A stretch of 64,000 nt of DNA from Flavobacterium piscis (GTDB lineage: Bacteria; Bacteroidota; Bacteroidia; Flavobacteriales; Flavobacteriaceae), in NCBI RefSeq assembly GCF_001686925.1, contig NZ_LVEN01000044.1, positions 1 to 64,000 on the forward strand, written 5' to 3'. Position numbers and translations under genes: made by a program. The first letter of the stretch is position 1, and each line of letters starts with the position of its first letter. The notes beneath the pieces are model-generated. The model ran no database searches. It saw nothing but the letters and a program-made list of their open reading frames with translations, and was not told where the DNA came from. Below are positions 43,012 to 50,624 of the stretch, one piece after another.

Positions 43012-43833
43012 TTATTTTCGTTCTACAATTTCAATTCCATTATAATTAGGAATTTGGCCAATTGATTTGGAAAAGTGAAAAGGATTTATTGATTTTACTA
43101 CATCTGTTTTGTTTATTGAATCAATTTTCTTTTGATTAAAGAATTCGTATACTTCTTTATTTTCAGTAATTCCTTTTAAACTTATTTTGTAAGGAATAGT
43201 CTCAAACGCATTGTCTTCTCGGGATAGAGAACTCCAGTCGCTTTCTTTAACGCCAATTCCTTCTGTTTTATATTTGCTGCGAACCATCAAAAGAGTGTCA
43301 CTTTTTATATCTATGATTTTAAATAGGGTTTGTGATCTTTTACTTCCCATGGTATTTGCATTTAACAAAAACATAGAATCAATATTTACCTTATAAACGT
43401 CTCCAATTTTTGGATTTGCAAGCATTTCGCTGGTTTGTGCATTGGTATGTGAAACAGAGTATTGTTTTAACAAACCAAGAATAAATAATAAACCCAGCAA
43501 AATTAACAGTGACCAAGGATAAAGTAATTGCCAGAGTGTGCGCTTATGATTGGCTTTAATGTTTTTTATTGCATTAATTATTCCGGGAGAATATTTTTTT
43601 TGACCAAATGCTTCAGCAAGTAAAGGCGTATTTACTGATTTAATCTCATGACCACATTCGGTACAATGTACAGCGGTTGGTCTGCCTAGCCCAAACATAG
43701 GGATTATTGCAGCTGCATATTTCATGTATAATATAACTTCGATAGTTCCTTTTTTAGAGCAAACCGGGCAAGTCTCTTTTTCTATTAGTACCGAAGTTAA
43801 AGGCTTTGAAACAATACTGTGATAATAAAACAT
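43012..43833 (-). CDS. Zinc-ribbon single-pass membrane protein, paralogue 1
   Basis: The protein has 273 residues with the same plan as its neighbour: CPVCSKKG, HCTECGHEIKSVN, one membrane helix (SLLILLGLLFILGLL), then NPKIGDVYKVNIDSMFLL, SEGIGV-like KTEGIGVKESDWSSLSREDNAFETIPYKISLKG and PNYNGIEIVERK. The stop is 7 bases before the start of the second copy, so the pair arose by tandem duplication and is probably one transcript with the 43850 gene upstream. Function unknown. A sensor or assembly factor is possible. Confidence 0.75.
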   Translation of the reverse strand: MFYYHSIVSKPLTSVLIEKETCPVCSKKGTIEVILYMKYAAAIIPMFGLGRPTAVHCTECGHEIKSVNTPLLAEAFGQKKYSPGIINAIKNIKANHKRTLWQLLYPWSLLILLGLLFILGLLKQYSVSHTNAQTSEMLANPKIGDVYKVNIDSMFLLNANTMGSKRSQTLFKIIDIKSDTLLMVRSKYKTEGIGVKESDWSSLSREDNAFETIPYKISLKGITENKEVYEFFNQKKIDSINKTDVVKSINPFHFSKSIGQIPNYNGIEIVERK

Positions 43834-43849
43834 GACTTTTATGGATTAA

Positions 43850-44422
43850 TTAAATATTAGTTTTTTCGATCATTTGATAAATCGTTTTTTTGAACTTTAT
43901 AGTATCTACATCTAAAACTGTTGCTTCAATTTTAAATATTGATTGGATTTTGTTTTTGGTATTAAATTTCATCAACTTTTTTTGGGTACTATTTCCTATT
44001 TTATCAAAATAAGCAGGTGTTTTAACAGTAATGCAAAGTTCTTTTACCTTTGCAGAACCAAAGTAAGAACTCCCAGTTTCTAGTTCTGTTGCGCCAGTAA
44101 TTTCAGTCCAGGGAACAATACCTACTCCGGTATAATCCTTATTAAAAAACTCAATGCCTTTTTCTGTAAGAGCCATTATTGCCTCATTATTTGATGCAAT
44201 TTTATACTTTTTGATCGTTTCAATTAATAATATTACAAAACATATTGGCATAAAAATAACCAATTTGGGATAATAGAAATTTTCAGTAAAAAATTTTCCG
44301 GTTCCGTACCAAAATCCAAACAGGCACGATAATGTAAGCAAGCCAAAAATTATAGATTCATTTTTTAATTTTTGCTTATTTATATAGATTTTACTTGGGA
44401 ACTGTATTGATTTTGTTTCCAT
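43850..44422 (-). CDS. Two-helix membrane protein, STM3941-like
   Basis: This 190-residue protein starts with a cytoplasmic segment (IQFPSKIYINKQKLKNE), two membrane helices (IIFGLLTLSCLFGFWYG and YYPKLVIFMPICFVILLIE), and a soluble domain with GIEFFNKDYTGVGIVPWTEITGATELE and ELCITVKTPAYFDK. This order and the GxxPWxEI element fit the STM3941 family of bacterial membrane proteins with a PH-like soluble domain, a match made from memory. Function unknown. It is first in a same-strand run with the two zinc-ribbon paralogues. Confidence 0.6.
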   Translation of the reverse strand: METKSIQFPSKIYINKQKLKNESIIFGLLTLSCLFGFWYGTGKFFTENFYYPKLVIFMPICFVILLIETIKKYKIASNNEAIMALTEKGIEFFNKDYTGVGIVPWTEITGATELETGSSYFGSAKVKELCITVKTPAYFDKIGNSTQKKLMKFNTKNKIQSIFKIEATVLDVDTIKFKKTIYQMIEKTNI

Positions 44423-44521
44423 ATATTAGGCTTTTTAATTTATTTTAAAAATTTATTTCGTTTAAAAAAATGTAAATAGATATAGTTAGAAATGTGCGGC
44501 ACTTTTAGATATAACTAATGA

Positions 44522-45049
44522 TTAATTTTTATGGAGCCATCCTTCTATTACTAAATTAGTTGCAGCGTAATTTGAGCCAGAGACTGTTATTTCTGCTGGT
44601 GGCTCTGAAAAGAAATAATCCGGATATTGCGTCACAGTATTTATACTGTATGGAAGAATATCTTTATGACCATATTCTATTGAGGTATTTCCTGTTTTAC
44701 TGTAGCCAATTAAATCAAAAAACAAAGGAGTTGCCGTGTCGTTTATTATGAGGGAGGCAGAGTCTTCGTTTTGGAAGTTTACAGCTAAGATAACTCCGTT
44801 TTCAAGTTTGTAAGTGGTGTTATATACCAATACATATCTGCTAACGTTTTCATTATTTTTGACTACACAAATGTTAAGGCATCCAAAAGTCATATAAATA
44901 AATAGGCCAATGGCAGGAATTAGAAATGTTAAAACAATAGTTCGCTTATACTGTGAGAAAGAAGTTATACGAAAAACTAATATTAGAATTACAACTAGTA
45001 AGCTTGAAAAAATTATGATGAAGAAAAAAAGGAGCCAGTAAGATATCAT
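44522..45049 (-). CDS. Hypothetical membrane protein
   Basis: This 175-residue protein has two N-terminal transmembrane helices (WLLFFFIIIFSSLLVVILILVF and TIVLTFLIPAIGLFIYMTFG). A soluble domain of about 110 residues, probably periplasmic, follows (YVLVYNTTYKLENGVILAVNF, IEYGHKDILPYSINTVTQYPDYFFSEPPAEITVSGSNYAATNLVIEGWLHKN). No family is recognised. It is separated by 100 bases from the STM3941-like gene on the same strand and has a 475-base upstream gap. AT-rich codon use matches its neighbours. Confidence 0.6.
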   Translation of the reverse strand: MISYWLLFFFIIIFSSLLVVILILVFRITSFSQYKRTIVLTFLIPAIGLFIYMTFGCLNICVVKNNENVSRYVLVYNTTYKLENGVILAVNFQNEDSASLIINDTATPLFFDLIGYSKTGNTSIEYGHKDILPYSINTVTQYPDYFFSEPPAEITVSGSNYAATNLVIEGWLHKN

Positions 45050-45296
45050 TGTTTTGAATTTTTTGGTGAAATGTCTTAATGATTTGCAACTAAAAAAATA
45101 GACTAAGTTTTACGATTTCTTTTAATCTGTTCTCTATAAGAAAACATTTAAGTCTTCAATTGCAGTATGTAACCAATGAAAGCCATTATTGTTTTAACGA
45201 GTGCAAATTTCAGATTTAAGTTTGGGAAATAAAGCCTTTAAAAGACTTACAAATGTCATTTTAGGCTATATTTTGCTTTAGAAGATGGTTATAAAA
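45050..45296. other. Gap with no recognised feature
   Basis: Between the hypothetical membrane protein gene and the long hairpin I see only AT-rich DNA without an open frame or clear repeat. It presumably includes the promoter of the gene at 44522-45049. Confidence 0.4.
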
Positions 45297-45352
45297 AAAG
45301 TTCTCGAAATCAGAAAACCCTTTAAAATGTGCTTTCTGATTTCGAGAACTTT
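45297..45352 (-). terminator. Perfect 20-bp stem terminator
   Basis: Arms 45297-45316 and 45333-45352 (outer end AAAGTTCTCG, inner end TTTCTGAT) are exact complements over 20 bases with a 16-base loop. On the minus strand the stem is followed by a run of T, so it terminates the lipoprotein transcript about 170 bases after its stop codon. Confidence 0.88.
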
Positions 45353-45464
45353 GTTAAAGTTTAAATTCAATTTTTGTGGTTATTTTGCGTAAAATGAACG
45401 TTCTTTGCAGCTTTGGTTTAAAACTTTGTCAAAGTTGAAACGTTAGTTGTATTTAGAATAAATT

Positions 45465-45524
45465 CTATTTCTGATCTTCTAGAATTACCCATTTCAGAGA
45501 ATGAATAGCAAAAACTCGCGACAT
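45465..45524 (-). pseudogene. Gene-tail relic related to the 46146 gene
   Basis: Directly after the lipoprotein stop codon, a short frame reads HSLKWVILEDQK and stops, closely matching the last residues NSLKLVIPEDQK of the protein encoded at 46146-46655. The nucleotide match extends past both stop codons (GAAGATCAGAAATAGA in both). It looks like the remnant of a second copy of that gene from an old tandem duplication. A 19-codon ORF starting ATG is formally open but is not likely to be functional. Confidence 0.55.
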
Positions 45525-46142
45525 TTATTTCAATTCAATTTTCTTTCGGACCAATTTTAAACTTTCGTCATTAGGATCCCTTTCCATTTTATAAACTGTT
45601 TTATTTTCAAGGAAAATACTTTTTTGTAAATCTTCAGCTGTAAATCCTTCGCAGCCAGTTGGAATTAAAAAGGATTCTATAATTTGTTTCCAGTTTGAAT
45701 TTTGCAAAGAATAGGTTGTCATCGAATAAGTACATCCGTTCATAGGCGCCTGAAAGATTGAAAAATCATCTTTTCCGTCTTGGTTTAAATCTCCTTCGTT
45801 AATAAGCTGAGCTTCGCAACAGCCAATAACAATGGGTTTTAGTGCTGAATTACTAAAAGAAATCGTGTATTGGTCAGGAGTTCCGTCTTCAATAGGATTT
45901 CCTTCACCTTCTTTTGTTTTGGTAACAAACGCAAATTCATTTTTTCCGTCACCATCAAAGTCACCTTCAATTTTTTTACCTATCAAGAGTTTAATTGTTT
46001 TTTCTGCTTGAGAAGTTTTGTCTTGAAGTTTAACCGAAACAGAATCATTTTTTGATTTTTCGATTATGGGATTCTCGGATTTATTTTTTTGTGAACAGGA
46101 AATCAAAAGAAAGGCGGCGAATAATAGAATAGTTTTATGCAT
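45525..46142 (-). CDS. Putative lipoprotein with calcium-binding-like motifs
   Basis: This 205-residue protein has a lipoprotein signal (MHKTILLFAAFLLISCSQ, Cys16). Two D-x-D-x-D-G motifs, DFDGDGKNEFAFV (about 60-72) and DLNQDGKDDFSIF (about 118-130), resemble EF-hand-like VCBS/FG-GAP loops. The rest contains several cysteines (GCCEAQL, NGCTYSM, PTGCEGF). Function unknown. A distant relation to the lipoprotein at 25017 rests on the motif only. It starts 3 bases after the stop codon of the 46146 gene, so the two are coupled. Confidence 0.7.
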   Translation of the reverse strand: MHKTILLFAAFLLISCSQKNKSENPIIEKSKNDSVSVKLQDKTSQAEKTIKLLIGKKIEGDFDGDGKNEFAFVTKTKEGEGNPIEDGTPDQYTISFSNSALKPIVIGCCEAQLINEGDLNQDGKDDFSIFQAPMNGCTYSMTTYSLQNSNWKQIIESFLIPTGCEGFTAEDLQKSIFLENKTVYKMERDPNDESLKLVRKKIELK

Positions 46143-46145
46143 ACT

Positions 46146-46655
46146 CTATTTCTGATCTTCCGGAATCACTAATTTCAACGAATTAATATAATCCGTATCA
46201 AACTCGATAACTCTGATTTTTTGCGGATTAAAACTCAATTCACCACCAAACTGACCTTTTATATCTAAAAAATCAATAGTTAATTCCTCGTCGTTTAATT
46301 CGATCAGTTTTCCTAAATAAGCTGATTTTGCTGATTTTTTCGAAATCTGAAAAATGCCGTATTTGTTATTTACATAATTCAGGATCGAATTCAAATCTCT
46401 AATCGGGATAATATCCTCAGCATTTGTTTTTAAACCTTTTAAACGAATTACTTTTTCGGTAAATGCAAGATCCTGATCTCTGTGAATGGCTTCGATATTT
46501 TTGTTCTTCAAAATCACAAATCCATCCAGTATAAAATCTTCAGGATTGTTTCGCAGTAAAATCCAGTCGTCAGAATAATCGATAAGAAATCCGGTAAAAA
46601 GTTCTTTTTTATCTGTGAATTCTATTGATATTAATTGTCTTAAATATTGTTCCAT
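46146..46655 (-). CDS. Hypothetical cytoplasmic protein
   Basis: This 169-residue protein has no signal or membrane segment. Its first 60 residues (LISIEFTDKKELFTGFLIDYSDDWILLRNNPEDFILDGFVILKNKNIEAI) have the alternating strand pattern of Sm-like small beta barrels, and a second similar stretch follows (KLIELNDEELTIDFLDIKGQFGGELSFNPQKIRVIEFD). The fold is a guess. No family is recognised. Upstream lies a perfect 16-bp hairpin; downstream, three bases away, is the lipoprotein gene. A relic of its 3' end lies at 45465-45500. Confidence 0.65.
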   Translation of the reverse strand: MEQYLRQLISIEFTDKKELFTGFLIDYSDDWILLRNNPEDFILDGFVILKNKNIEAIHRDQDLAFTEKVIRLKGLKTNAEDIIPIRDLNSILNYVNNKYGIFQISKKSAKSAYLGKLIELNDEELTIDFLDIKGQFGGELSFNPQKIRVIEFDTDYINSLKLVIPEDQK

Positions 46656-46668
46656 TTTATTTTTTTTA

Positions 46669-46712
46669 AAATTCCAAATTCCAATTCGATGAGCGGTTGG
46701 AATTTGGAATTT
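46669..46712. repeat. TTCCAAATTCC-word perfect hairpin
   Basis: AAATTCCAAATTCCAA (46669-46684) and TTGGAATTTGGAATTT (46697-46712) pair perfectly over 16 bases with a 12-base loop, between the SDR gene and the 46146 gene. There is no T run on either side. Confidence 0.88.
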
Positions 46713-46741
46713 GAAAAGATTGAAGTTTATTTATTTTATTT

Positions 46742-47458
46742 TTAAGGATTAGTAGACCAAATACTGCTGTTTTTAATGAAAACGCGACGGCTTAATTTCA
46801 GCTGAGCGATAATTAATTCGGCTACATCTTCAGATTGCATTACTTTATCCGGATTTCCGTCCGTTAATTTTAAATCTAAAGCCAAATCGGTCGCAACCGT
46901 ACTCGGTGTTAAAGCCGTAACACGAATATTATGTTTACGAACTTCCTGCATTAAAGAATCAGTCAATCCCAAAACGGCAAATTTCGATGCGCTGTAAGCA
47001 CTTGTCAATGCATTTCCGTTTAATCCCGCTGTCGACGAAATATTGATGATATCACCAGTTTGTCTTTCGATCATATTAGGTAAAACTGCACGGGTTGTGT
47101 AGTAAGTGCCCATTAAGTTTACCTGAATAATTTTTTCCCATTCAGTTGGTTCCAATGTCATGAAATTTCCAAAAGCAGCGATTCCGGCGTTGTTGATTAA
47201 AATGTCTATGCTTTTAAACTCTGCAAAAGCTTTTTCTACAGCATTATTGATAGAATTAATATCAGAAACGTCAGCAGATAAAGCTAAGGATTTTACACCT
47301 AATGCAGCAGTTTCAGCAGCCAATTGATCAACATCTGCCTGAGTTCTTGCAACTAAAATTACGTTTACTCCTTCTTTGGCAAGTGCAATTGCAATTGCTT
47401 TTCCAATTCCTTTTCCTGCACCTGTAATTAAGGCATTTTTATTTTTTAAGTCTGTCAT
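46742..47458 (-). CDS. SDR oxidoreductase, FabG-like
   Basis: This 238-residue classical short-chain dehydrogenase has the cofactor motif [15 protein letters not shown] and NNAGIAAFG. The catalytic Ser is in NISSTAG and the YxxxK in [10 protein letters not shown]; the [11 protein letters not shown] segment follows. It is similar to 3-oxoacyl-ACP reductase FabG and to YqjQ/YdfG-type enzymes. The substrate cannot be told, and it is unlikely to be the main FabG because no fatty-acid synthesis gene is adjacent. A -7 box lies upstream at 47500-47507. Confidence 0.88.
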   Translation of the reverse strand: MTDLKNKNALITGAGKGIGKAIAIALAKEGVNVILVARTQADVDQLAAETAALGVKSLALSADVSDINSINNAVEKAFAEFKSIDILINNAGIAAFGNFMTLEPTEWEKIIQVNLMGTYYTTRAVLPNMIERQTGDIINISSTAGLNGNALTSAYSASKFAVLGLTDSLMQEVRKHNIRVTALTPSTVATDLALDLKLTDGNPDKVMQSEDVAELIIAQLKLSRRVFIKNSSIWSTNP

Positions 47459-47499
47459 GATTTATTTTTTGAAATGCAAAAAGCATCATTTTAGTAACA

Positions 47500-47507
47500 C
47501 AAAAATA
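47500..47507 (-). promoter_or_regulatory. -7 box for the FabG-like gene
   Basis: TATTTTTG on the minus strand; leader about 36 nt. Confidence 0.45.
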
Positions 47508-47571
47508 CAGTTTTTGCTTCCTAAAATCATGCTTTCGGTTATTTTCTTAATCTAAGTTTAACAACTTCAAT

Positions 47572-48159
47572 TTATTCTTTCAGTACCATGTCGATGCACA
47601 TAACAGCGGCAAGGATTAATTGTCTTAAAGGACTATCTGGCGCAACAGTTTCTTCAATTTGTAGCACATAATTATCAGCGCTGGTAAAAAACTCTTTACC
47701 CATTCCTGCCCATTTTTTGCTTACCTGGGCCAATTGTTTGTTTTCATGACTGAATTTAAAATCCCAACCTGTCCATTTTCCCTGAAGCGTGGCGGCAGTT
47801 CTTTCGTTTTTATCGAGAATTTCAAATTTTCCTCCAATCGAAAATAATTTTTGTTTAAATGTTCCCACTAAACGGTCTTTTTCGTCAAAAACTTCAACAG
47901 TCGAACGAAGCCATGCGATACCACGTTTTACAGAAATTATTTTTTCGCCCGAAGCCGTAGTAATTTCAATATCAAAAGGAGTCATTCTTTTATAATCGGT
48001 AAAGCGTAACATTTTGGTAAAAAAGCCCAAGTTATTCTCGCGGCAGTTCATTATAATTTCATTGCTTTCCGGATTGTAAATGTCGTAGTTGTTAGCGGCT
48101 TTAAACATACCGATATGTTCTTTTACAAGAAATAGATTCTGATTTAAAATTGGGTTCAT
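47572..48159 (-). CDS. LURP-one/scramblase-like protein
   Basis: This 195-residue protein has the alternating beta-strand plan of the tubby-like C-terminal domain: NPILNQNLFLVKEHIGMFKAANNYDIYNPESNEIIMNCREN, FDIEITTASGEKIISVKRGIAWLRSTVEVFDEKDRLVGTFKQKLFSIGGKFEILDKN, GWDFKFSHENKQLAQVSKKWAGMGKEFFTSADNYVLQI. It matches the LURP1/phospholipid-scramblase-related family. A C-terminal hydrophobic helix (LRQLILAAVMCIDMVLKE) is typical. The bacterial function is unknown, and lipid scrambling is not implied. A possible -7 box, TACATTTG, is at 48233-48240 on the minus strand. Confidence 0.75.
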   Translation of the reverse strand: MNPILNQNLFLVKEHIGMFKAANNYDIYNPESNEIIMNCRENNLGFFTKMLRFTDYKRMTPFDIEITTASGEKIISVKRGIAWLRSTVEVFDEKDRLVGTFKQKLFSIGGKFEILDKNERTAATLQGKWTGWDFKFSHENKQLAQVSKKWAGMGKEFFTSADNYVLQIEETVAPDSPLRQLILAAVMCIDMVLKE

Positions 48160-48298
48160 GAAATTTTGTTTGATATTGATTTATATAAAAATTTTGATCT
48201 GAATAAATTTTGAAGGATTTTCAAAAGGAAATCAAATGTAAAAATAATTTTGTTAATAAATCAATATTAAATTGGTTTGAATTGTAATGATTTAAAGC

Positions 48299-48617
48299 TT
48301 AATCCTTCTTTTTTGATCTAATCACAATAGCTCCATGTATAGCTTTCTCTCCATAAAAAGCTGTTGCATCATTAGCTTTTAAAACCTGAATGCTTTCGAT
48401 ATCATTGGGGTTTAGTTTAGAAAATTGTTTGGCATCTATTACAATTCCGTCCAGAATTGTTAATGGCTCATTGAGAAGAGGCCGATGGTGCACAGATTAT
48501 TATTTTATTGGTTAAAATGGATTGCAATGTATCTTTTGTAGTTGTTTTTTCCTGTGCTTTAGCAACGAAAGATATAAGCATAGAAAGGGCTAATGAAATA
48601 AGTTTTACGTTTTTCAT
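48299..48617 (-). pseudogene. Frameshifted plug-domain protein gene
   Basis: Frame one starts ATG at 48617 with a signal peptide (MKNVKLISLALSMLISFVAKAQ), continues TKDTLQSILTNKIIICAPSASSQ and stops at 48468. The following codons, shifted by one base, read EPLTILDGIVIDAKQFSKLNPNDIESIQVLKANDATAFYGEKAIHGAIVI and end RSKKKD at 48299. This matches the plug domain of SusC/TonB receptors, but with no barrel. Removing one T in CAATGAGCC would join SSQ to EPLT. A real mutation or a sequencing error both fit. It is third in the sigma-factor locus. Confidence 0.75.
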
Positions 48618-48647
48618 GATGATAATTTGAAATAAATGATGCGTTTT

Positions 48648-48680
48648 ATCTTTGTCAAAGCGTTACACTTTGACAAAGAT
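48648..48680. repeat. 13-bp perfect hairpin between anti-sigma-like gene and plug pseudogene
   Basis: ATCTTTGTCAAAG and CTTTGACAAAGAT with a 7-base loop. On the plus strand it is followed by T residues; on the minus strand it is preceded by A residues, so it is not an obvious terminator for the minus-strand genes. Confidence 0.75.
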
Positions 48681-48697
48681 TTTTTAGATTTTTTCTT

Positions 48698-49639
48698 TTA
48701 GTTTTTAGGAGTTGGCTTACCTGTTTTGGTAGTGATAATTACCACTCCTTTTTTGCCTTTTTCGCCATATTTTGATGTGGCTTCAAGATCCTGAAGAACA
48801 GTTATGGTTTTTATTTCCTGTTTATTCAAAGGGGCATAAGGACTTGTGGGATTTTTGCCGAATAAATCATTTTCAGAATAATAAATTCCGTCAATAATAT
48901 ATAATGGAGCGTCCAGAACAACTAGTGAATCTACATTTTCAGGTTGCAAATTAGGAAGTTCGGCCTGCATCATTTTGTCTCTTTTTTGGTCGTCGCTATG
49001 TGCTATTGCATTTCCGTTGAGAATAATTAGCGGAGCACTTTTTTTAGCTACCTGAGTTTGTTTATCAGCAAATGCAACTTTAGCCGATTCTCTCTCTATA
49101 GTTCTGGAATAATCTATGTTTTGAGCCGCTTTATCTTTCAAATTATTATTATCTTCTTCTAGCGCATACTCAGCTTGTATAGGTGCATTGGCAGGTTCTT
49201 GACTAATAATAGCATCTGCGCTTCCTGCTCCCGTAGCCTCAGAAACGTAAGCGGTATTTTCTGCTACATTATTTTGAGTGGTAACTTGCTTATCTAAAAT
49301 TTTAAGCGCTTCCGGTTTTGGAATTAGTACTGAATCTGAAGCAACAACAGCTTTATTATTCTCTAAAATGTTTTGTTTTATCTTTTCTTTATTAACAACT
49401 GTAGAATTCTGAATTGTTGTTTTGTCTGATTTTATAAACTGAGAACCTATTGAAATTAATAATAAAAGAGAAGCTGCGATGGCAATTTTTTTCCATAACG
49501 AGATTGCTTTTTTATCTTCTTTTTTGTCGAGTTTTTCTTCCACGCGTGCCCAGACTTTGTCCATTCCGGGAAAATCTTTTTGTTCCGAGTTTTCTGCGGC
49601 TTCTTTAAATTTATTGAATATTTTATCTTGATTGTCCAT
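48698..49639 (-). CDS. Anti-sigma-like membrane protein with plug-like domain
   Basis: This 313-residue protein has a cytoplasmic N-terminus of about 45 residues (DKVWARVEEKLDKKEDKKAISLWKK), one transmembrane helix (IAIAASLLLLISIGSQF, about 48-65), and an Asn/Ala-rich periplasmic linker. Two stretches resembling the TonB-receptor plug follow: PLIILNGNAIA and PLYIIDGIYYSEND with NKQEIKTITVLQDLEATSKYGEKGKKGVVIITTK. It starts 2 bases after the ECF sigma factor stop, which points to an anti-sigma role; no canonical FecR/ZAS motif is seen, so the role is inferred. A similar plug-only gene follows. Confidence 0.72.
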   Translation of the reverse strand: MDNQDKIFNKFKEAAENSEQKDFPGMDKVWARVEEKLDKKEDKKAISLWKKIAIAASLLLLISIGSQFIKSDKTTIQNSTVVNKEKIKQNILENNKAVVASDSVLIPKPEALKILDKQVTTQNNVAENTAYVSEATGAGSADAIISQEPANAPIQAEYALEEDNNNLKDKAAQNIDYSRTIERESAKVAFADKQTQVAKKSAPLIILNGNAIAHSDDQKRDKMMQAELPNLQPENVDSLVVLDAPLYIIDGIYYSENDLFGKNPTSPYAPLNKQEIKTITVLQDLEATSKYGEKGKKGVVIITTKTGKPTPKN

Positions 49640-49641
49640 GA

Positions 49642-50178
49642 CTATTTTGCTTTTTGGTAATACAATTTATTTACTAAATCCTTTAGCTTCGTTTTGGCGG
49701 CATTCAATTGTGATTTTGATGTGCCTTCAGAAATGTTTAGCATTGCGGCAATTTCTTTGTGTCCAAAACCTTCAATTACAAAAAGGTTAAAAACAGTTTT
49801 GCAGCCGTCTGGAATATGGTTGAGTAAATTGAGTAAATCTTCTTCTTCTAATGTATTAATCTCATCCGTAAAAGGTTGCGAAAGCAATTTGACATCATCA
49901 AGATACATATTGAAATTGGTGTGCTTCTTGATCGTTGCCAAACAATGATTTACGGTTATTTTGCGCGCCCAGGCCTCAAAAGCCAGAACCTCTTTTAGCT
50001 GCTCCAGTTTTGTAAATATGGTATAGAAAGCGTCAGCCATAGCTTCTTCGATTTCTTCTTCCTTTTTGAGGTATCGTTTGCAGAGGCGATACAATTTTGG
50101 AGCCATATGCTCATAAACCTGACGCTGGGCATCACGGTTCATTTTTTTGCAGTTAGAAATTAGCGTTTCGTTTATCAC
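49642..50178 (-). CDS. ECF sigma factor (RpoE-like)
   Basis: This 178-residue sigma-70 family protein has region 2 (APKLYRLCKRYLKKEEEIEEAMADAFYTIFTKLEQLKEVLAFEAWARKITVNHCLATIKKH) and region 4 (LLNHIPDGCKTVFNLFVIEGFGHKEIAAMLNISEGTSKSQLNAAKTKLKDLV), but no region 3. The first codon is GTG at 50178; an ATG 36 bases downstream would remove part of region 2's first helix. The membrane protein encoded next, only 2 bases away, is the likely regulator. The upstream gap is repeat DNA without a clear TAnnTTTG box, so autoregulation by its own promoter type is possible. Confidence 0.92.
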   Translation of the reverse strand: MINETLISNCKKMNRDAQRQVYEHMAPKLYRLCKRYLKKEEEIEEAMADAFYTIFTKLEQLKEVLAFEAWARKITVNHCLATIKKHTNFNMYLDDVKLLSQPFTDEINTLEEEDLLNLLNHIPDGCKTVFNLFVIEGFGHKEIAAMLNISEGTSKSQLNAAKTKLKDLVNKLYYQKAK

Positions 50179-50259
50179 AATTGTTGTCTTTATACTAAAG
50201 AGGGTTGAAAAGATAAAAAGGTTGGAACGGAGGTTAAAAAAAGTTTTTTTAAAGGTTCA

Positions 50260-50600
50260 TAGTTTCAAAGGTACAGAGGTTCAAAGTTGCAAAGGTTTTA
50301 TTGTAGAGGCGCACAGCAGTGCGTCTCCCGCAAAGATATTCACCAGTTTATGTCATTGCTCCGGAATTTTACAAAGAGTTCCGGAGGAACGGATTATATT
50401 GTAGGGATGGATTTTAATCCATCTTTGCAGTTGGTCAAATAATTTTTTCATTCGAGATTAACGATTCGAATTGACATTCTTTGCGGGAGACATGATGCTT
50501 TGCGCCTCTACGTTTTTTGGTAATCTTCAATAATCTTTGCGTATCTCTGCGAAAGCTTTGTGAATCTTTGTGTTATAATAATGGCACAGAGATTCACAGA
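50260..50600. repeat. Composite inverted-repeat element upstream of the sigma factor
   Basis: A 34-base arm at 50303-50336 (starting GTAGAGGCGCA, ending CCCGCAAAGA) is matched in inverted orientation at 50478-50511 with 29 of 34 bases identical. Inside lie CTCCGGAA/TTCCGGAG (50359-50386) and GGATGGATT/AATCCATC (50405-50423). Outside lie AAAGGTTC and CTTTGCG words. No open frame is present in the 446-base gap. It could be a MITE-like or RNA-forming element. Confidence 0.7.
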
Positions 50601-50624
50601 GAAATTCACAAAGTCTCATAAAAT

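Noticed and set aside
42192-46655. A defence or contact-dependent system in the accessory region
   Set aside because: No nuclease, toxin, helicase or reverse transcriptase signature was found; the proteins are small membrane or lipoprotein orphans.
48468-48500. Programmed ribosomal frameshift in the plug gene
   Set aside because: No slippery heptamer is seen at the junction; a mutation or sequence error is simpler.
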